From Candidatus Hydrogenedentota bacterium (lineage in GTDB: Bacteria > Hydrogenedentota > Hydrogenedentia > Hydrogenedentales > SLHB01), in NCBI GenBank assembly GCA_903925285.1, contig CAIYET010000399.1, forward strand, positions 1 to 48,347: a stretch of DNA of 48,347 nt, given 5' to 3'. Position numbers and translations under genes: made by a program. The notes under the pieces are model-generated. The model was given only the letters and a program-made list of their open reading frames with translations, was not told the DNA's origin and did no database searches. How positions within the stretch are numbered: position 1 is the stretch's first letter; the number at the start of each line of letters is the position of its first letter. This document shows, piece by piece, positions 16,517-26,485 of the stretch.

Positions 16517-17542
16517 CTACCGCAACTCATCCGGGGGTTCTTCCGAAGCGTCTTCGGAACGCAAATCGATCTCGAAGTTCAGCGATTCCACCACAAGGAA
16601 TGCGGGCCGTCTTCGCGATGCATTCAGGATGCGCCACAGGTATTCTCCAATGATGCCAAGCGAAAGAAGAGTGAGTCCGGACATTACCAAGAGCACAACC
16701 ATCAGGGAAGCCCATCCGGGAGGAATCTTGTCGCTGGTGAGGCGCAAAATCGTTATGAAGATGGCGTACGCCAGGCCGCACATCATTGCGAAAAATCCCA
16801 TCACCTCGACAAACCGAATCGGAAGGCGTGAAAACGACACCAGCGAATCGATCAAGAGTCCAACCTTCTTGCGCAATGTCCACCTTGATTTACCGTGGGT
16901 TCGGGCTTTCCTTACATAAGAGATACTGGACTTCCGGAAGCCCAGCCACAGTATCTGCGCCGTAAGCGACGTATTCGTCTCGTTAAGACGGGTCAGGGCG
17001 TCGATCACGTGACGGTGTATCAAAAAACAATCAAACCCACCCGAAGGAAATTTCGCATCGCTAAGCGTTCGCATAATCCAGTAATAGCCGTTGGCGAGAT
17101 GGGTTTTCAGGGCTGGCTCCTCGCGGGCATCACGCACGGCAAGCACCACGTAGGCCCCGTCCAAACGGGCTTGTTCCAGCATACGCGCAATAATTTCGGG
17201 GGGATCTTGCAGATCGGCGCTCAACATGGCCGCATATCTGCCTCGGCAGGCGCTTAATCCAGCGAGAATCGCCGCGTGCGACCCAAAGTTGCGGGCCAGC
17301 CGCAGAACGCGCACGCGGCAGGGATCTTTTTTCGCCAAAGCGCAGAGCACATCGAAAGACCCATCGCCCGAACCGTCATCCACGAAAACAATCTCGAGAT
17401 CATCCGGCAAAAGGATCGGCTCGAACGTGGCGACGACGGTAGTATAGAGAGACTCCAAACTCTGCTCATTGAAATAAACTGGCACTACTATGGACAGCAC
17501 AGGGGCACGGGCCGCCGGGCCGGGCAACACGCGATTCACCAA
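16517..17542 (-). CDS. Polyprenyl-phosphate glycosyltransferase (GtrB/ArnC-like GT2)
   Basis: A 341-residue inner-membrane enzyme. The N-terminal GT-A domain carries LSIVVPVYFNEQSLESLY, FVDDGSGDGS, and the metal motif SADLQDPPE. About residues 235-300 form two membrane helices (VEVMGFFAMMCGLAYAIFIT and a second after PPGWASLMVVLL), ending in IIGEYLWRI as in GtrB/ArnC enzymes. These load glucose or a modified sugar onto undecaprenyl phosphate. A short acidic tail (SEDASEEPPDE) ends the protein. It follows the acetyltransferase on the same strand by 27 bases, so the two are probably co-transcribed. Confidence 0.92.
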   Translation of the reverse strand: MVNRVLPGPAARAPVLSIVVPVYFNEQSLESLYTTVVATFEPILLPDDLEIVFVDDGSGDGSFDVLCALAKKDPCRVRVLRLARNFGSHAAILAGLSACRGRYAAMLSADLQDPPEIIARMLEQARLDGAYVVLAVRDAREEPALKTHLANGYYWIMRTLSDAKFPSGGFDCFLIHRHVIDALTRLNETNTSLTAQILWLGFRKSSISYVRKARTHGKSRWTLRKKVGLLIDSLVSFSRLPIRFVEVMGFFAMMCGLAYAIFITILRLTSDKIPPGWASLMVVLLVMSGLTLLSLGIIGEYLWRILNASRRRPAFLVVESLNFEIDLRSEDASEEPPDELR

Positions 17543-17569
17543 TAGATACCTCTCATCTCCGCAGGAGAC

Positions 17570-18154
17570 TCATGTGCCTTCGACAGGCACGCAATATTCG
17601 CCATTTATTCTATAACGCAATCCAGACTGCGGGCATACGCCAATCCCATCGGCGATTGCGAGTTTGTTCCCGTAGCGGCTTACAAACCCGACAACACGCG
17701 CGGGGCTGTGACAGACCAGCGCGTAATCGGGTACATTTGCAGACACGACCGCACCGGCTCCCACCATCGCATATTCACCGACGGTAAGACCGGCCAATAT
17801 CGTGGCATTGGCGCCGATACTTGCCCCTTTTCGCACCAACGTTTCTATGGGTTGCTCCAAATACTGCCTGCTTCTGGGATACAGGTCATTCGTAAACGAT
17901 ACGTTGGGTCCGATAAAAACATCATCCTCGCATGTCACGCCCTGCCACAGGTAGACTCCGCACTTGACCGTAACCCGGTCGCCAAGGCAAACGCCCCTTT
18001 CAATAAACGTGTGGGCGCAGATATTGCAGTCCCGACCCACCTGACACCCTTCCGTCACGTGGGCAAATGCCCAAATTCGCGTTCCCGGCCCTACCTGGTC
18101 TGTTTCGACAATCGCGGCCGGATGAATAAAGACTCCGTCTATTTTAGTCATCAT
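17570..18154 (-). CDS. Sugar N-acetyltransferase, left-handed beta-helix (WlbB/WbpD-like)
   Basis: A 194-residue hexapeptide-repeat acyltransferase. Repeats run from [20 protein letters not shown] through [37 protein letters not shown] and [20 protein letters not shown], ending [21 protein letters not shown]. Its closest known relatives acetylate UDP-2-acetamido-3-amino-2,3-dideoxy-glucuronate in O-antigen pathways (WbpD/WlbB). The residues [16 protein letters not shown] match the substrate loop. The C-terminal extension after [10 protein letters not shown] has a [15 protein letters not shown] segment that might bind zinc or simply be disulfide-linked. The matching aminotransferase and dehydrogenase are not in the window. 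Confidence 0.88.
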   Translation of the reverse strand: MMTKIDGVFIHPAAIVETDQVGPGTRIWAFAHVTEGCQVGRDCNICAHTFIERGVCLGDRVTVKCGVYLWQGVTCEDDVFIGPNVSFTNDLYPRSRQYLEQPIETLVRKGASIGANATILAGLTVGEYAMVGAGAVVSANVPDYALVCHSPARVVGFVSRYGNKLAIADGIGVCPQSGLRYRINGEYCVPVEGT

Positions 18155-18490
18155 GCTTGACGCACTTTCTCCTGATAATCTTCTGGTGCACGTCTGGCAT
18201 CCCGGTTCAGCGCGGAATAGCAGGTCTATCGTCCGATGAAAGTCTTTGGGGGAGGGGATGACACCGCTTTCCTGTCACACCAGATCTCTACTCATCATCC
18301 GTGAGCCTGATCAGGTCTTCCTTGGCCGGTTCGTCGCCAGGACTGTTAGCCTCCGTTTCGCTCAGCATCGTCAGCTTGCCATAACGATCTGTGGGATGCA
18401 AGTTTCTTCCCTGACTTGAGGTTTTTTTTGCGCTTTACTTTTTTGCGATTGTATGTTAGTCTGTAGGTGAAGGTTAGGATGGGGTGTATT
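18155..18490. other. Divergent intergenic region without a gene
   Basis: A 336-base gap between the acetyltransferase (minus) and the CsgG-like lipoprotein gene (plus). No coding potential is convincing. T-rich sequence at 18420-18445 precedes a weak promoter-like pair for the plus-strand gene: TTGCGC at 18428-18433 and TATGTT at 18452-18457 with an 18-base spacer. Nothing else recognisable. Confidence 0.5.
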
Positions 18491-20599
18491 ATGAACAGAC
18501 GAATCATGGCAGTACTGCTTCTAGGGTTATTGGCTTGTGCCGGTTGTGCCGCACCGGGCAAGGTTGAGAAAGACGGCCAAGCCTACGGCGTGACCAAGGG
18601 TGTATTTCGCGGCCGCTGGTGGAGCTATTATGAGCGGGCGGATTCTTACATCGCCGGCGAGTTCTACAAGGAAGCGGAAGCGGACCTCAAGAAGGCGCTC
18701 AGCGGACGCACGGAAGATGCGTGGCAAACGCGCACGTATGGGCTGCATTTCGTCGAGTATTTCCCGAACCGCGAAATGGGAGTGGCCTGTTTCCATCAGG
18801 GCAAACTGGATGATGCCGAGAAATACCTGAAGAATTCGCTTGGGCAAGTGGATACCGCGCGTGCGCGCCATTACCTCGATCTGATTACGCGCGAGCGAAT
18901 CGCGAAGGGCGAGGTCAAGAGCGATACCCCACCCGTAATCGAGACGTCTGTGACGGATGGCGCGGTGATTGCTACAGCCGAAGTCGCGGTCGAGATCAAG
19001 GTGGCGGACTCCGTCGGTGTAGCCCAGGTCAATTTGAACGGCAATCCGTTACCCCAGCGCAATAGCTCCGAAGCCATTGCGTTCAAGGAAAAAGTCCCCC
19101 TCAAAGAGGGACCGCAGGAAATCAAGGTCGCCGCAGGCAACTTGGGCGACAAAGAGACGACGAAGATCGTCAAGGTCGAGGTGGACTTGAGCGGTCCGAC
19201 GATCGGCATCTATACGCCTGCCGACGCGATGATCACGGAGTCTGCCATGACGCGGCTCGAAGGGACTTCGGTCGACAAGAACGGCGTCGTGGCCGTGACC
19301 GTAGGCGATAAGGCCCTCGCCCAGTCGGCCAAAGGCGAAAAGCGGCTGCCGTTCGCTATGGACCTTCCGCTGCATGACGGCGAGAACACGTTTATCGTCA
19401 TCGCCAAGGATGTGGTGGGCAATGAGACGCGTTCCGCAGGTAAGGTGTTCAAGGGCAAGCCGAATTCGGTCGCGGCGCGCCTGTGGCTGCTCAAACAGCG
19501 TACCCCGAAGCTGATGTATGTGGCGACGGCTGGCAATCTCGGCGCGTTGGCCGAGTTGCTGTTCGGCCAGGACGCGACAACAGCGGCCCCGCTTATGAAT
19601 ATCGCCCTGAAATCGCCTGATCCCGAACGCCCATATCGCCATAGCAGGACGTTGACCGTCTGCGGCGACGCCGTGTCCGCCAGCAAGGTGGCCTCGCTGA
19701 CCATCAACGGCCAGCCCGTTGCCGAACTTACGGGCGCTCCGAAGGAAAGCTTCAACAAGCGTATCCCGATCGAGGTCAAGGAAGGCGTCACTCAGACGAA
19801 GATGGTGGTATCGGTCAAGGCGACGGACGATCAGGGCCATGAGGCCAACAAGGAATTCCAGGTCGCCTTGCAGCCGGTCACCATGGACAAGCCGGAGTCG
19901 AAAATGCCCGTTGCCGTGCTCGGGTTCGCGGGACAGAACGTCGACCCTGCCACATCGGAACTCATGCGGATTACCACCGAGAGCAAGCTGCTCGAAGGGA
20001 AGCGCTTCCGGGTGATCGACCGCCAACACCTGCAACAGGTGCTGACTGAACAGCAACTGGCGGCGGCATTGGCCAATCCGAAAGACGCGATCAGCCTTGG
20101 CAAGCTGACCAACGCGCAGGTGTTCGTGGTGGCGGACGTGTTCGACCGCGACCAGAAGGGCATCGAGATCAAGGCGCGCGCGGTCAGCACCGAAACCTCC
20201 GAATTCGTCGGTGGGCCTCTCGACGTGTATATCGACGACAAGGCCGACAAGGCCAAAGTCGATGCAGGTTGCAATGCCTTGGCCGATATGTTTGGGAAGA
20301 ACTTCCCGCGCTTGTCCGGTGAAGTGACGGCCGTGAAGGAAAAGCCGGATGGCGACGAAATGCTACTCAATTGGACAAAGGAAGATGGCCTCCAGCCGGG
20401 CGCGTACCTGTTGATTGTGAAACAGGGCGAACCGTGGGTCGATGAAAAAACGGGAGAGGTTTTGGAACCGGGCGAGACCGTGGAGTTCGGCCGTGCGCGA
20501 ATCGAAAGCATCTTGACCAACGCATCCAAAGCCAAAGCAATCAAACGGGAAAACGAGAATGTTAAGTTCGAGAAGGGGATGGCGGCTATTACCATGTAG
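18491..20599 (+). CDS. CsgG-like lipoprotein with TPR and Ig-like domains
   Basis: A 702-residue secreted lipoprotein. The ATG at 18491 gives MNRRIMAVLLLGLLACAGC, a lipoprotein signal with LLAC or CAGC as the lipobox; a GTG at 18467 is less likely. Residues about 45-130 hold TPR-like helices (YIAGEFYKEAEADLKKAL, CFHQGKLDDAEKYLKNSL). About 150-310 hold two Ig-like beta domains (DGAVIATAEVAVEIKVADS; LSGPTIGIYTPADAMI), and a third lies near 375-455. From about 470, MPVAVLGFAG, LLEGKRFRVIDRQHLQQVL and LGKLTNAQVFVVADV are the CsgG/curli-secretion fold. The last 100 residues are a separate beta domain. Probably an outer-membrane-associated partner of the porin-like protein encoded next. Confidence 0.85.
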   Translation: MNRRIMAVLLLGLLACAGCAAPGKVEKDGQAYGVTKGVFRGRWWSYYERADSYIAGEFYKEAEADLKKALSGRTEDAWQTRTYGLHFVEYFPNREMGVACFHQGKLDDAEKYLKNSLGQVDTARARHYLDLITRERIAKGEVKSDTPPVIETSVTDGAVIATAEVAVEIKVADSVGVAQVNLNGNPLPQRNSSEAIAFKEKVPLKEGPQEIKVAAGNLGDKETTKIVKVEVDLSGPTIGIYTPADAMITESAMTRLEGTSVDKNGVVAVTVGDKALAQSAKGEKRLPFAMDLPLHDGENTFIVIAKDVVGNETRSAGKVFKGKPNSVAARLWLLKQRTPKLMYVATAGNLGALAELLFGQDATTAAPLMNIALKSPDPERPYRHSRTLTVCGDAVSASKVASLTINGQPVAELTGAPKESFNKRIPIEVKEGVTQTKMVVSVKATDDQGHEANKEFQVALQPVTMDKPESKMPVAVLGFAGQNVDPATSELMRITTESKLLEGKRFRVIDRQHLQQVLTEQQLAAALANPKDAISLGKLTNAQVFVVADVFDRDQKGIEIKARAVSTETSEFVGGPLDVYIDDKADKAKVDAGCNALADMFGKNFPRLSGEVTAVKEKPDGDEMLLNWTKEDGLQPGAYLLIVKQGEPWVDEKTGEVLEPGETVEFGRARIESILTNASKAKAIKRENENVKFEKGMAAITM

Positions 20600-21992
20600 C
20601 TTGTTGGCGGTCGGAATACTGCTGGCGACTGGCGCGGAAGCACAGAGGGTTAGTTCGTCGCCCAATTTCGTGGGCAGCGGTGCACGCGCCCTCGGGATGG
20701 GCGGTGCATTCATCGCTGTGGCCGACGACGCGACGGCTGCCTCCTGGAACCCAGGCGGTCTGACGCAACTCGAACGCCCCGAGTTTTCGATCGTCTATAG
20801 CTGGAAGTGGTTCAACGAGCAATTCGCTGAGACGCAACACATTATACCGGACGGCATGTATAGCGTCGATCTGGATGAACTCAATTACATGAGTTTCGTC
20901 TACCCGATCCCGTGGACGCTGGACGGACGCAATCTCGTGCTCAGCCTCAATTACCAAACCAAGTACGATTTCGACCGCTCGCTGAGTTTCAGAGCCCAGA
21001 AAGCTACCCGTAACCCCAATAGTATCATACCGTGGACCCATGTATCGGGTTATATCGACTTCGACCAGAAGGGAAGCTTGGCGACGTTGTCGCCCGCCGC
21101 CGGCATCGAGATTACCGACAAGCTATCCGTCGGCATGGCCGTGAACATTTGGGACAGTTCGCTCATCGGCGGCAACGAGTGGGAATCGGTTACCAAAAAC
21201 CGAAATGTGGTGAGTTTGATCGTCCCCGGAGGCGCCACTTCCGGCGCTGGCACCCTAGCCACTTACGAGAAGTACGATAACGTCAGTGGACTCAACTACA
21301 CGTTCGGCGCGCTCTACAAACCGACCGGACGCTTGAGTATTGGCGCGGTGTATCACACGGCCTATTCGACCGATGTTGACTTTACGCGTTCCGTGGCTAC
21401 CCGCGGCGGCGTTTTTGGGCGCGAGGAATTCACGCGGCTGCGTATCGACTGGCCAGCGTCCATGGGCCTCGGTGTAGCGTATCGCTTCGCGAAGGACAAG
21501 CTGACCCTCTCGCTCGACGTGACCCGCCGGAACTGGGACTCGTTTGTTAAGACCTTCCCAACGGGCGAGCGGCTGTCGCCGCTCACGGATTCTGACAAAA
21601 GCGTCAGCCCCGCTCAATCCACGTATGCGGTCAGGCTGGGCGGCGAATACGTCTTCTTTAATGCCGACAAGGCCCGGCAAAAAATCCTGCCGAGTCTGCG
21701 CGCGGGCATCTTCTGGGATCCCCAACCCGCCACAGGACGTAGCATTACCGAATCCGGCAGCATTACGTCCGCTGACGGCGATCCGGACAACTTCTACGGT
21801 TTTGCGGTTGGCGTCGGCGTCCTCATGTACAACCGCGTCAATGTCGACCTCGCCTACGAATACCGCCGAGGCGACAAAGTCCGCCGCGACACGCTCTTCA
21901 ATGAATCCTTATCAAACCCAACTCTTATATCCGGCTTCTATGAAAACGTCGAACAACACCTCCTCTACCTGTCTACGATAGTCTACTTCTAA
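20559..21992 (+). CDS. OMPP1/FadL/TodX-type outer-membrane protein
   Basis: A 477-residue beta-barrel. A signal peptide (CSLLAVGILLATGAEA) precedes the mature N-terminus SSPNFVGSGARALGMGGAFI, then AVADDATAASWNPGGLTQLE, which is the hallmark N-terminal plug of FadL-family barrels (gating channels for hydrophobic compounds). The chain ends in TIVYF, with the terminal aromatic used by the BAM machinery. The ATG at 20559 lies 41 bases inside the end of the CsgG-like gene in another frame, so the two are translationally linked. No closer start keeps the signal peptide intact. The cargo is unknown. Confidence 0.9.
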   Translation: MLSSRRGWRLLPCSLLAVGILLATGAEAQRVSSSPNFVGSGARALGMGGAFIAVADDATAASWNPGGLTQLERPEFSIVYSWKWFNEQFAETQHIIPDGMYSVDLDELNYMSFVYPIPWTLDGRNLVLSLNYQTKYDFDRSLSFRAQKATRNPNSIIPWTHVSGYIDFDQKGSLATLSPAAGIEITDKLSVGMAVNIWDSSLIGGNEWESVTKNRNVVSLIVPGGATSGAGTLATYEKYDNVSGLNYTFGALYKPTGRLSIGAVYHTAYSTDVDFTRSVATRGGVFGREEFTRLRIDWPASMGLGVAYRFAKDKLTLSLDVTRRNWDSFVKTFPTGERLSPLTDSDKSVSPAQSTYAVRLGGEYVFFNADKARQKILPSLRAGIFWDPQPATGRSITESGSITSADGDPDNFYGFAVGVGVLMYNRVNVDLAYEYRRGDKVRRDTLFNESLSNPTLISGFYENVEQHLLYLSTIVYF

Positions 21993-22095
21993 CACCACAA
22001 TGCTATGTTTTCTCGCGCGTTGTTTGAGGCAATGCGCATAAATACCATTCTATATCAACTACTATCTCTAGGATAGAGCATTCGACTGCTGGAAT

Positions 22096-23436
22096 CTACC
22101 TGTTTTTCTTATCGAGGTTCCGCGCCTTTAGTACGGCTTTATACACGTTGAGGCGGCCATAACCGTAGGTTTGGCTGTATCCCTTCTTGTAACTGCCCGG
22201 GGGGCCGATCTTATCGGCGGTTTCGTGGAGGATCCTGCGAATCTGAGCGGGATGCAACGCGGGATTGACGGCACACATGAGGGCGCACGCGCCGGAAACA
22301 AGCGCGGCGGAACAGGAAGTTCCTTCGCCGGTCGTTTTTTTGTCGTCCGGTCCGATGGACACGATGTTGCGTCCAGGCGCGACGAGGTCGAGTCCGGGAC
22401 CTCGGTTGCTGCCGATATTGTAGACGGGGTCACTCCACAGCCGGTCGTCGTCGGTCGCTCCGACGGAGATTACGTGGGGCGAGGAGGCGGGCCAGGCGAG
22501 ATGTGATTGCTTCTGGTTGCCTGCGCTAACGACGATGACGACACCGGCGTCGACGGCGCGTGCGAATGCATCGTCGAGCAGGGGGCTTGGGCTTGGAAGT
22601 GCGAGTCTGCCGGAAATATTGATGACGCGGGCACCGGCGCGTACGGCGAAATCGATGGCCTGCACCCATACGGCGACACCACCTTCTGCCGCCTTGATGG
22701 GAAGAATCTGGCAATGCCAGTCGATGCCTGCGATGCCGGCGGTGTTGTTGCCCGTGGCGGCGATAAGCGCGGCAATGGATGTGCCATGCCCTGCGGCGTC
22801 GGTGCTATCGGGGGAGTCGTCGACAAAATCGTAGCCGGGAAGAACGCGTCCCTGCAAGTCTTTGATATTGGCGTTGCATCCGGTATCGAGCACGGCGACG
22901 GTGACGTCTTGCGAGCCGGTAGTGATGCGCCAGGCGCGCGGTGTTTGTATCTGACGATGATAGTACTGCAAAGGAAATAGCGGGTCGTCCGGTACCAGTG
23001 CGTCTTCATCGGCGCGTGCGGCTACGGCCGGTTCGCCGGGTGATTTCCATCCAAAAGCGTCGTAGTCCGGTTCGGCGTAGCGTACGAGCGGCGAGTAATA
23101 GAGTCGGGCGACGATATCGTCGAGCCGGTCTTGTTCGCCCGGCATGAGCCGAAGGATGATGAGCATCCAGCGCGAGAAGTCGACGTCGCCGCCTTGCTGC
23201 TCGCGCAGCATACGCGCAATGGTGGTTTCTCGCAGGTCGGTATTTTCGGGCAATTCCAGCGCGTCGATTGCGCGCGCGCAGATGCAGTCGAAGGCGCCGT
23301 CGCAACCGAGCTTGGCGATTTCACGGGAATCGAACTGGACTAGTACGGGGGCGTCAATCGGTTGTGGTGGCGGGGCATCGCCCTGCGTCGCGCCGTACGC
23401 GGCAAGACACAGGAGGACATGCCAGACGGCGTTCAT
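22096..23436 (-). CDS. Secreted S8 family serine peptidase (subtilisin-like)
   Basis: A 446-residue exported protease. The start is the ATG at 23436, which overlaps the stop of the C25 peptidase as ATGA and gives the signal peptide MNAVWHVLLCLAAYGA; an upstream in-frame start would lack this. A propeptide-like region precedes the catalytic domain. The triad is Asp184 (AVLDTGCN), His217 (AGHGTSIAALIAATG) and Ser374 (EGTSCSAALVSG), with oxyanion Asn306 (SAGN). All subtilase motifs are intact, so it should be active. Translational coupling to the C25 enzyme suggests a joint function in extracellular protein processing. Confidence 0.95.
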   Translation of the reverse strand: MNAVWHVLLCLAAYGATQGDAPPPQPIDAPVLVQFDSREIAKLGCDGAFDCICARAIDALELPENTDLRETTIARMLREQQGGDVDFSRWMLIILRLMPGEQDRLDDIVARLYYSPLVRYAEPDYDAFGWKSPGEPAVAARADEDALVPDDPLFPLQYYHRQIQTPRAWRITTGSQDVTVAVLDTGCNANIKDLQGRVLPGYDFVDDSPDSTDAAGHGTSIAALIAATGNNTAGIAGIDWHCQILPIKAAEGGVAVWVQAIDFAVRAGARVINISGRLALPSPSPLLDDAFARAVDAGVVIVVSAGNQKQSHLAWPASSPHVISVGATDDDRLWSDPVYNIGSNRGPGLDLVAPGRNIVSIGPDDKKTTGEGTSCSAALVSGACALMCAVNPALHPAQIRRILHETADKIGPPGSYKKGYSQTYGYGRLNVYKAVLKARNLDKKNR

Positions 23437-26261
23437 CTTAGCGGGATCCCGCCAGGATCGGGTTGCGTCGGGGCCAGCGACATCCATTCGGACCAGGCGC
23501 CCTCAATCCCGCGTTTCCGGTATCGGGCGCGGATTTCGAGGGAAGTGTTTATGTCTTGGGGAGCGTGCTTGTAACGCGGTGCATCCAGCCATGCGGTATC
23601 TTCGAGTATCTTGTCGGGTTGTGACTTGTCTCGTACCTGGAACTGGGTCTGGACGGCCTTGGGGTCCGCCAGCGGTCCTTTGGCGCGCGCAATGCATTCA
23701 AGGGTGTCCATCTCAGGCCCTTTCGCCTGGGCTTTGCGAATGCGGACGATCGGAACGGACGGTGTGCCGCCCTCCTGTAGGATTCGGGTAGTCGTCCAGA
23801 CTGTTTCAGGGGCGTTGGGATGCCGTTCGACAACGCGCAATTCGAAGACGCCGCCGTCCTTACCGAGCGCCGCCGAATCGAATGGGATCGGGTTAGCCTC
23901 TGGGTGCAGCGGCGCTTCGAGCGCGAGTGCGCGCCACGGTTCGGCCCCGGTAGGCCGCCATTGTACCGCGATGCGATCCTCGGCGAAGGAGGAAGCCTCC
24001 CACGGACCGTAGAATTGGAGCGAGAGCGTGGCCGGACCCGGCGGCAAGACCTGCCTCTGCTTCTGTCCCTGCGCGCTGGGTTGCTGGAACTCGGTCTTTC
24101 GCGGGGGCGTGGTGAACACGCGCGCGGCGGGATCGCCCAGCAGACTGTATGCGTCGATCGTCTTACGGTCCCTGGGGATGGAATTCCTCAGGAACGCAGG
24201 CGTATTCGGGTCCTTCATGGTCTCTTCGCACAACGGCAGATTCTTCTTGAGATACTGCATCATGCCGCCCCAATCGTCTTGTGGGTTCTTGAGAAGATTC
24301 TCGACGAAGCGGCGGACGACCTGGTCTTGCTGGTCATCTTCGCCGACGCTCGACGAGGCAATCGCATTGACGCAGCCCCCTTTCGGCGCCGTCATCCAGT
24401 CGCGGATGTACACGTCGTAGTCGGCGTGGTAGTAGGCGGCGTTGCATGTGGCGAGCAGCCAGCACGACTCCGGCATCGATGCGGCATGGGACTTGTCGAG
24501 CAGTTCTTTGTCGAGTTCCCAAGACTGGGCGTGACCTTGGTATATTACCAAGCGGGAGCCAGCTTTCATCAGGTCGAAAAGCTGCTGGCGCACTTTTTCG
24601 GGAGGCTGGCCCTCTGCTTCGAGCAACGCTGCCGGCACTTTGCCGACATACTGGCGCTGATAGGCGGAGAAATCCGCCTTCTTGTTCTGGCCGGCAAAGA
24701 GGACGAGGGCATCGCTGGTTTCATGACGTGCGGCCTTCGCGGCCCACGCGCCAAGCTCTTCCTTCGTGCGAACGGGCACGCGTCCCACCTTAACCGTGAG
24801 ATCGAGCGTGTAGTAGTCGTCCGTTACGGTCAGTTGCTCGACCTGCCGCATCCGCGCCGGAATGCCAGGATGCCAGTCTGGATCTTTGGCGCGACGGTTC
24901 AGATGGTCGCGGCAGTCGCGGTTGAAGCCCGCCGCCAGCAATACGTAGGCCGGTTTTGCGCGTTGGAGCATCGTCACGACGCCGTCCGGACCATACATGC
25001 CGCCGTTGTAAACGTTCATGACGTCTTCAAAGGCGACACACGCCGGATGCAGTCCATCCGAGGTTTTGCGCTGCAACAATGGGTCGAGCGCCGACAACAT
25101 CGCACGCAAACCGACGCACACGTAATCTTTGCCGTCGAGATTTGGTTCGGCCAACTGAATCTCAGGTCCGAAGTCCAGCGCACCAAGTTTGTCGGAGAAA
25201 TAATACAGACGTCCCGCCGCGAGTTGGAATGTCCCCTCCTTGGCATCCACGGCACGCTCCGCGCCGAAATCCGTGATATCCACGGCATAGCGTGCTCCGG
25301 GCAGCGCGAGGACGGCGTCCTCTTTTGCCAGCACGACAAGCGAGCCGTCCCGCAGGCGCGGCTGGGCTTCCGTCACGATTTCCACCCAATCCAGGTACTT
25401 GATATACACCGCGTCGCCCAACAGTTCGACCGCATTCGCGCCGTCCTTCAACAAAGACGCGGCGAAATCGAGTTCGATGACCCGATAGCCGGGACCTTTC
25501 CAGCCGATGTTCTCAGCCAACGCCGTTCCGTTCAATCGCACCGTGAGCGTGTTGTCTTTGTCCGCCACCGCATTCGAGTTCAATGCGATCCGCAACGTGG
25601 CCTCTGCGCTCGCGAGGGGCGCATAGACCTGCACATCGACCTTGACCGGATTCGGATGCTGATCGCCGTTTTCGTCTTTGCGCACGCCGATAATGTCGAA
25701 CGCCTTGGGGAAGTACCAATTCGGCGAGCAATCTTTGAGCGCGTTATGCTGGAATTCCGCGTCTTGCTCGGCTCTGAAGACGGCGGTCAACGCCGGTTTG
25801 CCTGCGGCAAAAGCCTGCGCGGTGGGGGGAGGTATCGCGCCCGGCTCGCCTTGAACGTCCAGTTTCCCGGCCCACACAACCGTTTCACCGGTATAGAAAT
25901 CGTCGACGCCGCGCACGAATACCGCGCCGTCATAGAGCACCGGCAACCGCCGTCCTAGACAGTACGCCGCGTCCTGGTCCCGCGCTGGATCTGGAGCCTT
26001 CTTGTATAGGCCCGTCGCATTTACTTTTGCACATCGGGCCACGCCTGTTTGGACCGGCGCTGTGAACGACTGTACCGGCGCCGGGAAAGACGGCGCTTCG
26101 ATGCGCGGCTCCGAAGCGTGTGCCGCGCCACCTAGTCCTGGTAGAAAAGCACCAAATACGCTACAACACGTTAATACCATGCACGCCAATCTCACCTGCT
26201 GCCGCGTCCGCGCGGGTTCGGCCAGACTTCGTGCGGCACATATCTTCCGTCGAAAACGCAT
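23433..26261 (-). CDS. Secreted C25 (gingipain-like) cysteine peptidase
   Basis: A 942-residue exported protein. The signal region (about residues 25-50, CMVLTCCSVFGAFLPGLGGA) follows a basic N-terminus. The peptidase C25 domain contains the catalytic histidine 577 in IYQGHAQSW and cysteine 606 in LLATCNAAYY, followed by GGCVNAIASSSVGEDD, as in gingipains and PorU. Before it lie beta-rich segments; after it are two Ig/FN3-like domains (from about residue 720). Some relatives are sortases of type IX secretion, but no PorSS genes are here, and no C-terminal sorting domain was recognised. GAGAGG stands 8 bases before the ATG. It is co-transcribed with the S8 peptidase. Confidence 0.9.
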   Translation of the reverse strand: MRFRRKICAARSLAEPARTRQQVRLACMVLTCCSVFGAFLPGLGGAAHASEPRIEAPSFPAPVQSFTAPVQTGVARCAKVNATGLYKKAPDPARDQDAAYCLGRRLPVLYDGAVFVRGVDDFYTGETVVWAGKLDVQGEPGAIPPPTAQAFAAGKPALTAVFRAEQDAEFQHNALKDCSPNWYFPKAFDIIGVRKDENGDQHPNPVKVDVQVYAPLASAEATLRIALNSNAVADKDNTLTVRLNGTALAENIGWKGPGYRVIELDFAASLLKDGANAVELLGDAVYIKYLDWVEIVTEAQPRLRDGSLVVLAKEDAVLALPGARYAVDITDFGAERAVDAKEGTFQLAAGRLYYFSDKLGALDFGPEIQLAEPNLDGKDYVCVGLRAMLSALDPLLQRKTSDGLHPACVAFEDVMNVYNGGMYGPDGVVTMLQRAKPAYVLLAAGFNRDCRDHLNRRAKDPDWHPGIPARMRQVEQLTVTDDYYTLDLTVKVGRVPVRTKEELGAWAAKAARHETSDALVLFAGQNKKADFSAYQRQYVGKVPAALLEAEGQPPEKVRQQLFDLMKAGSRLVIYQGHAQSWELDKELLDKSHAASMPESCWLLATCNAAYYHADYDVYIRDWMTAPKGGCVNAIASSSVGEDDQQDQVVRRFVENLLKNPQDDWGGMMQYLKKNLPLCEETMKDPNTPAFLRNSIPRDRKTIDAYSLLGDPAARVFTTPPRKTEFQQPSAQGQKQRQVLPPGPATLSLQFYGPWEASSFAEDRIAVQWRPTGAEPWRALALEAPLHPEANPIPFDSAALGKDGGVFELRVVERHPNAPETVWTTTRILQEGGTPSVPIVRIRKAQAKGPEMDTLECIARAKGPLADPKAVQTQFQVRDKSQPDKILEDTAWLDAPRYKHAPQDINTSLEIRARYRKRGIEGAWSEWMSLAPTQPDPGGIPLR

Positions 26262-26485
26262 AGCATCGACCTCTCTTCATTGGTTGCCAAGATGCATCAG
26301 TGTACAAGAGAGCAAAACGTTGTTACAAGATGCTTTTGAGCCGGTCCGCACGGATAGGTATTTGCTTCTTGGATGTATTGAAAAAGATGGGTCATTTCCC
26401 AGAAGTACAAGAAAACTTTACAGGGCATAGATCCTATGGCTATCCGTTTCTTGGCCAGTGCGCGGAGTCCTGCTACAATTCCGCC

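Noticed and set aside
18346-18561. A 71-codon minus-strand frame in the gap before the CsgG-like gene
   Set aside because: It overlaps the signal peptide of the lipoprotein gene, has no family resemblance and a very Lys-rich segment derived from a T-rich stretch.
23820-25958. A 712-codon open frame on the plus strand, antisense to the C25 peptidase
   Set aside because: It has no recognisable domain, is rich in Arg, His and Val as expected of the reverse reading of a GC-rich gene, and the minus-strand product has intact catalytic residues and a signal peptide.
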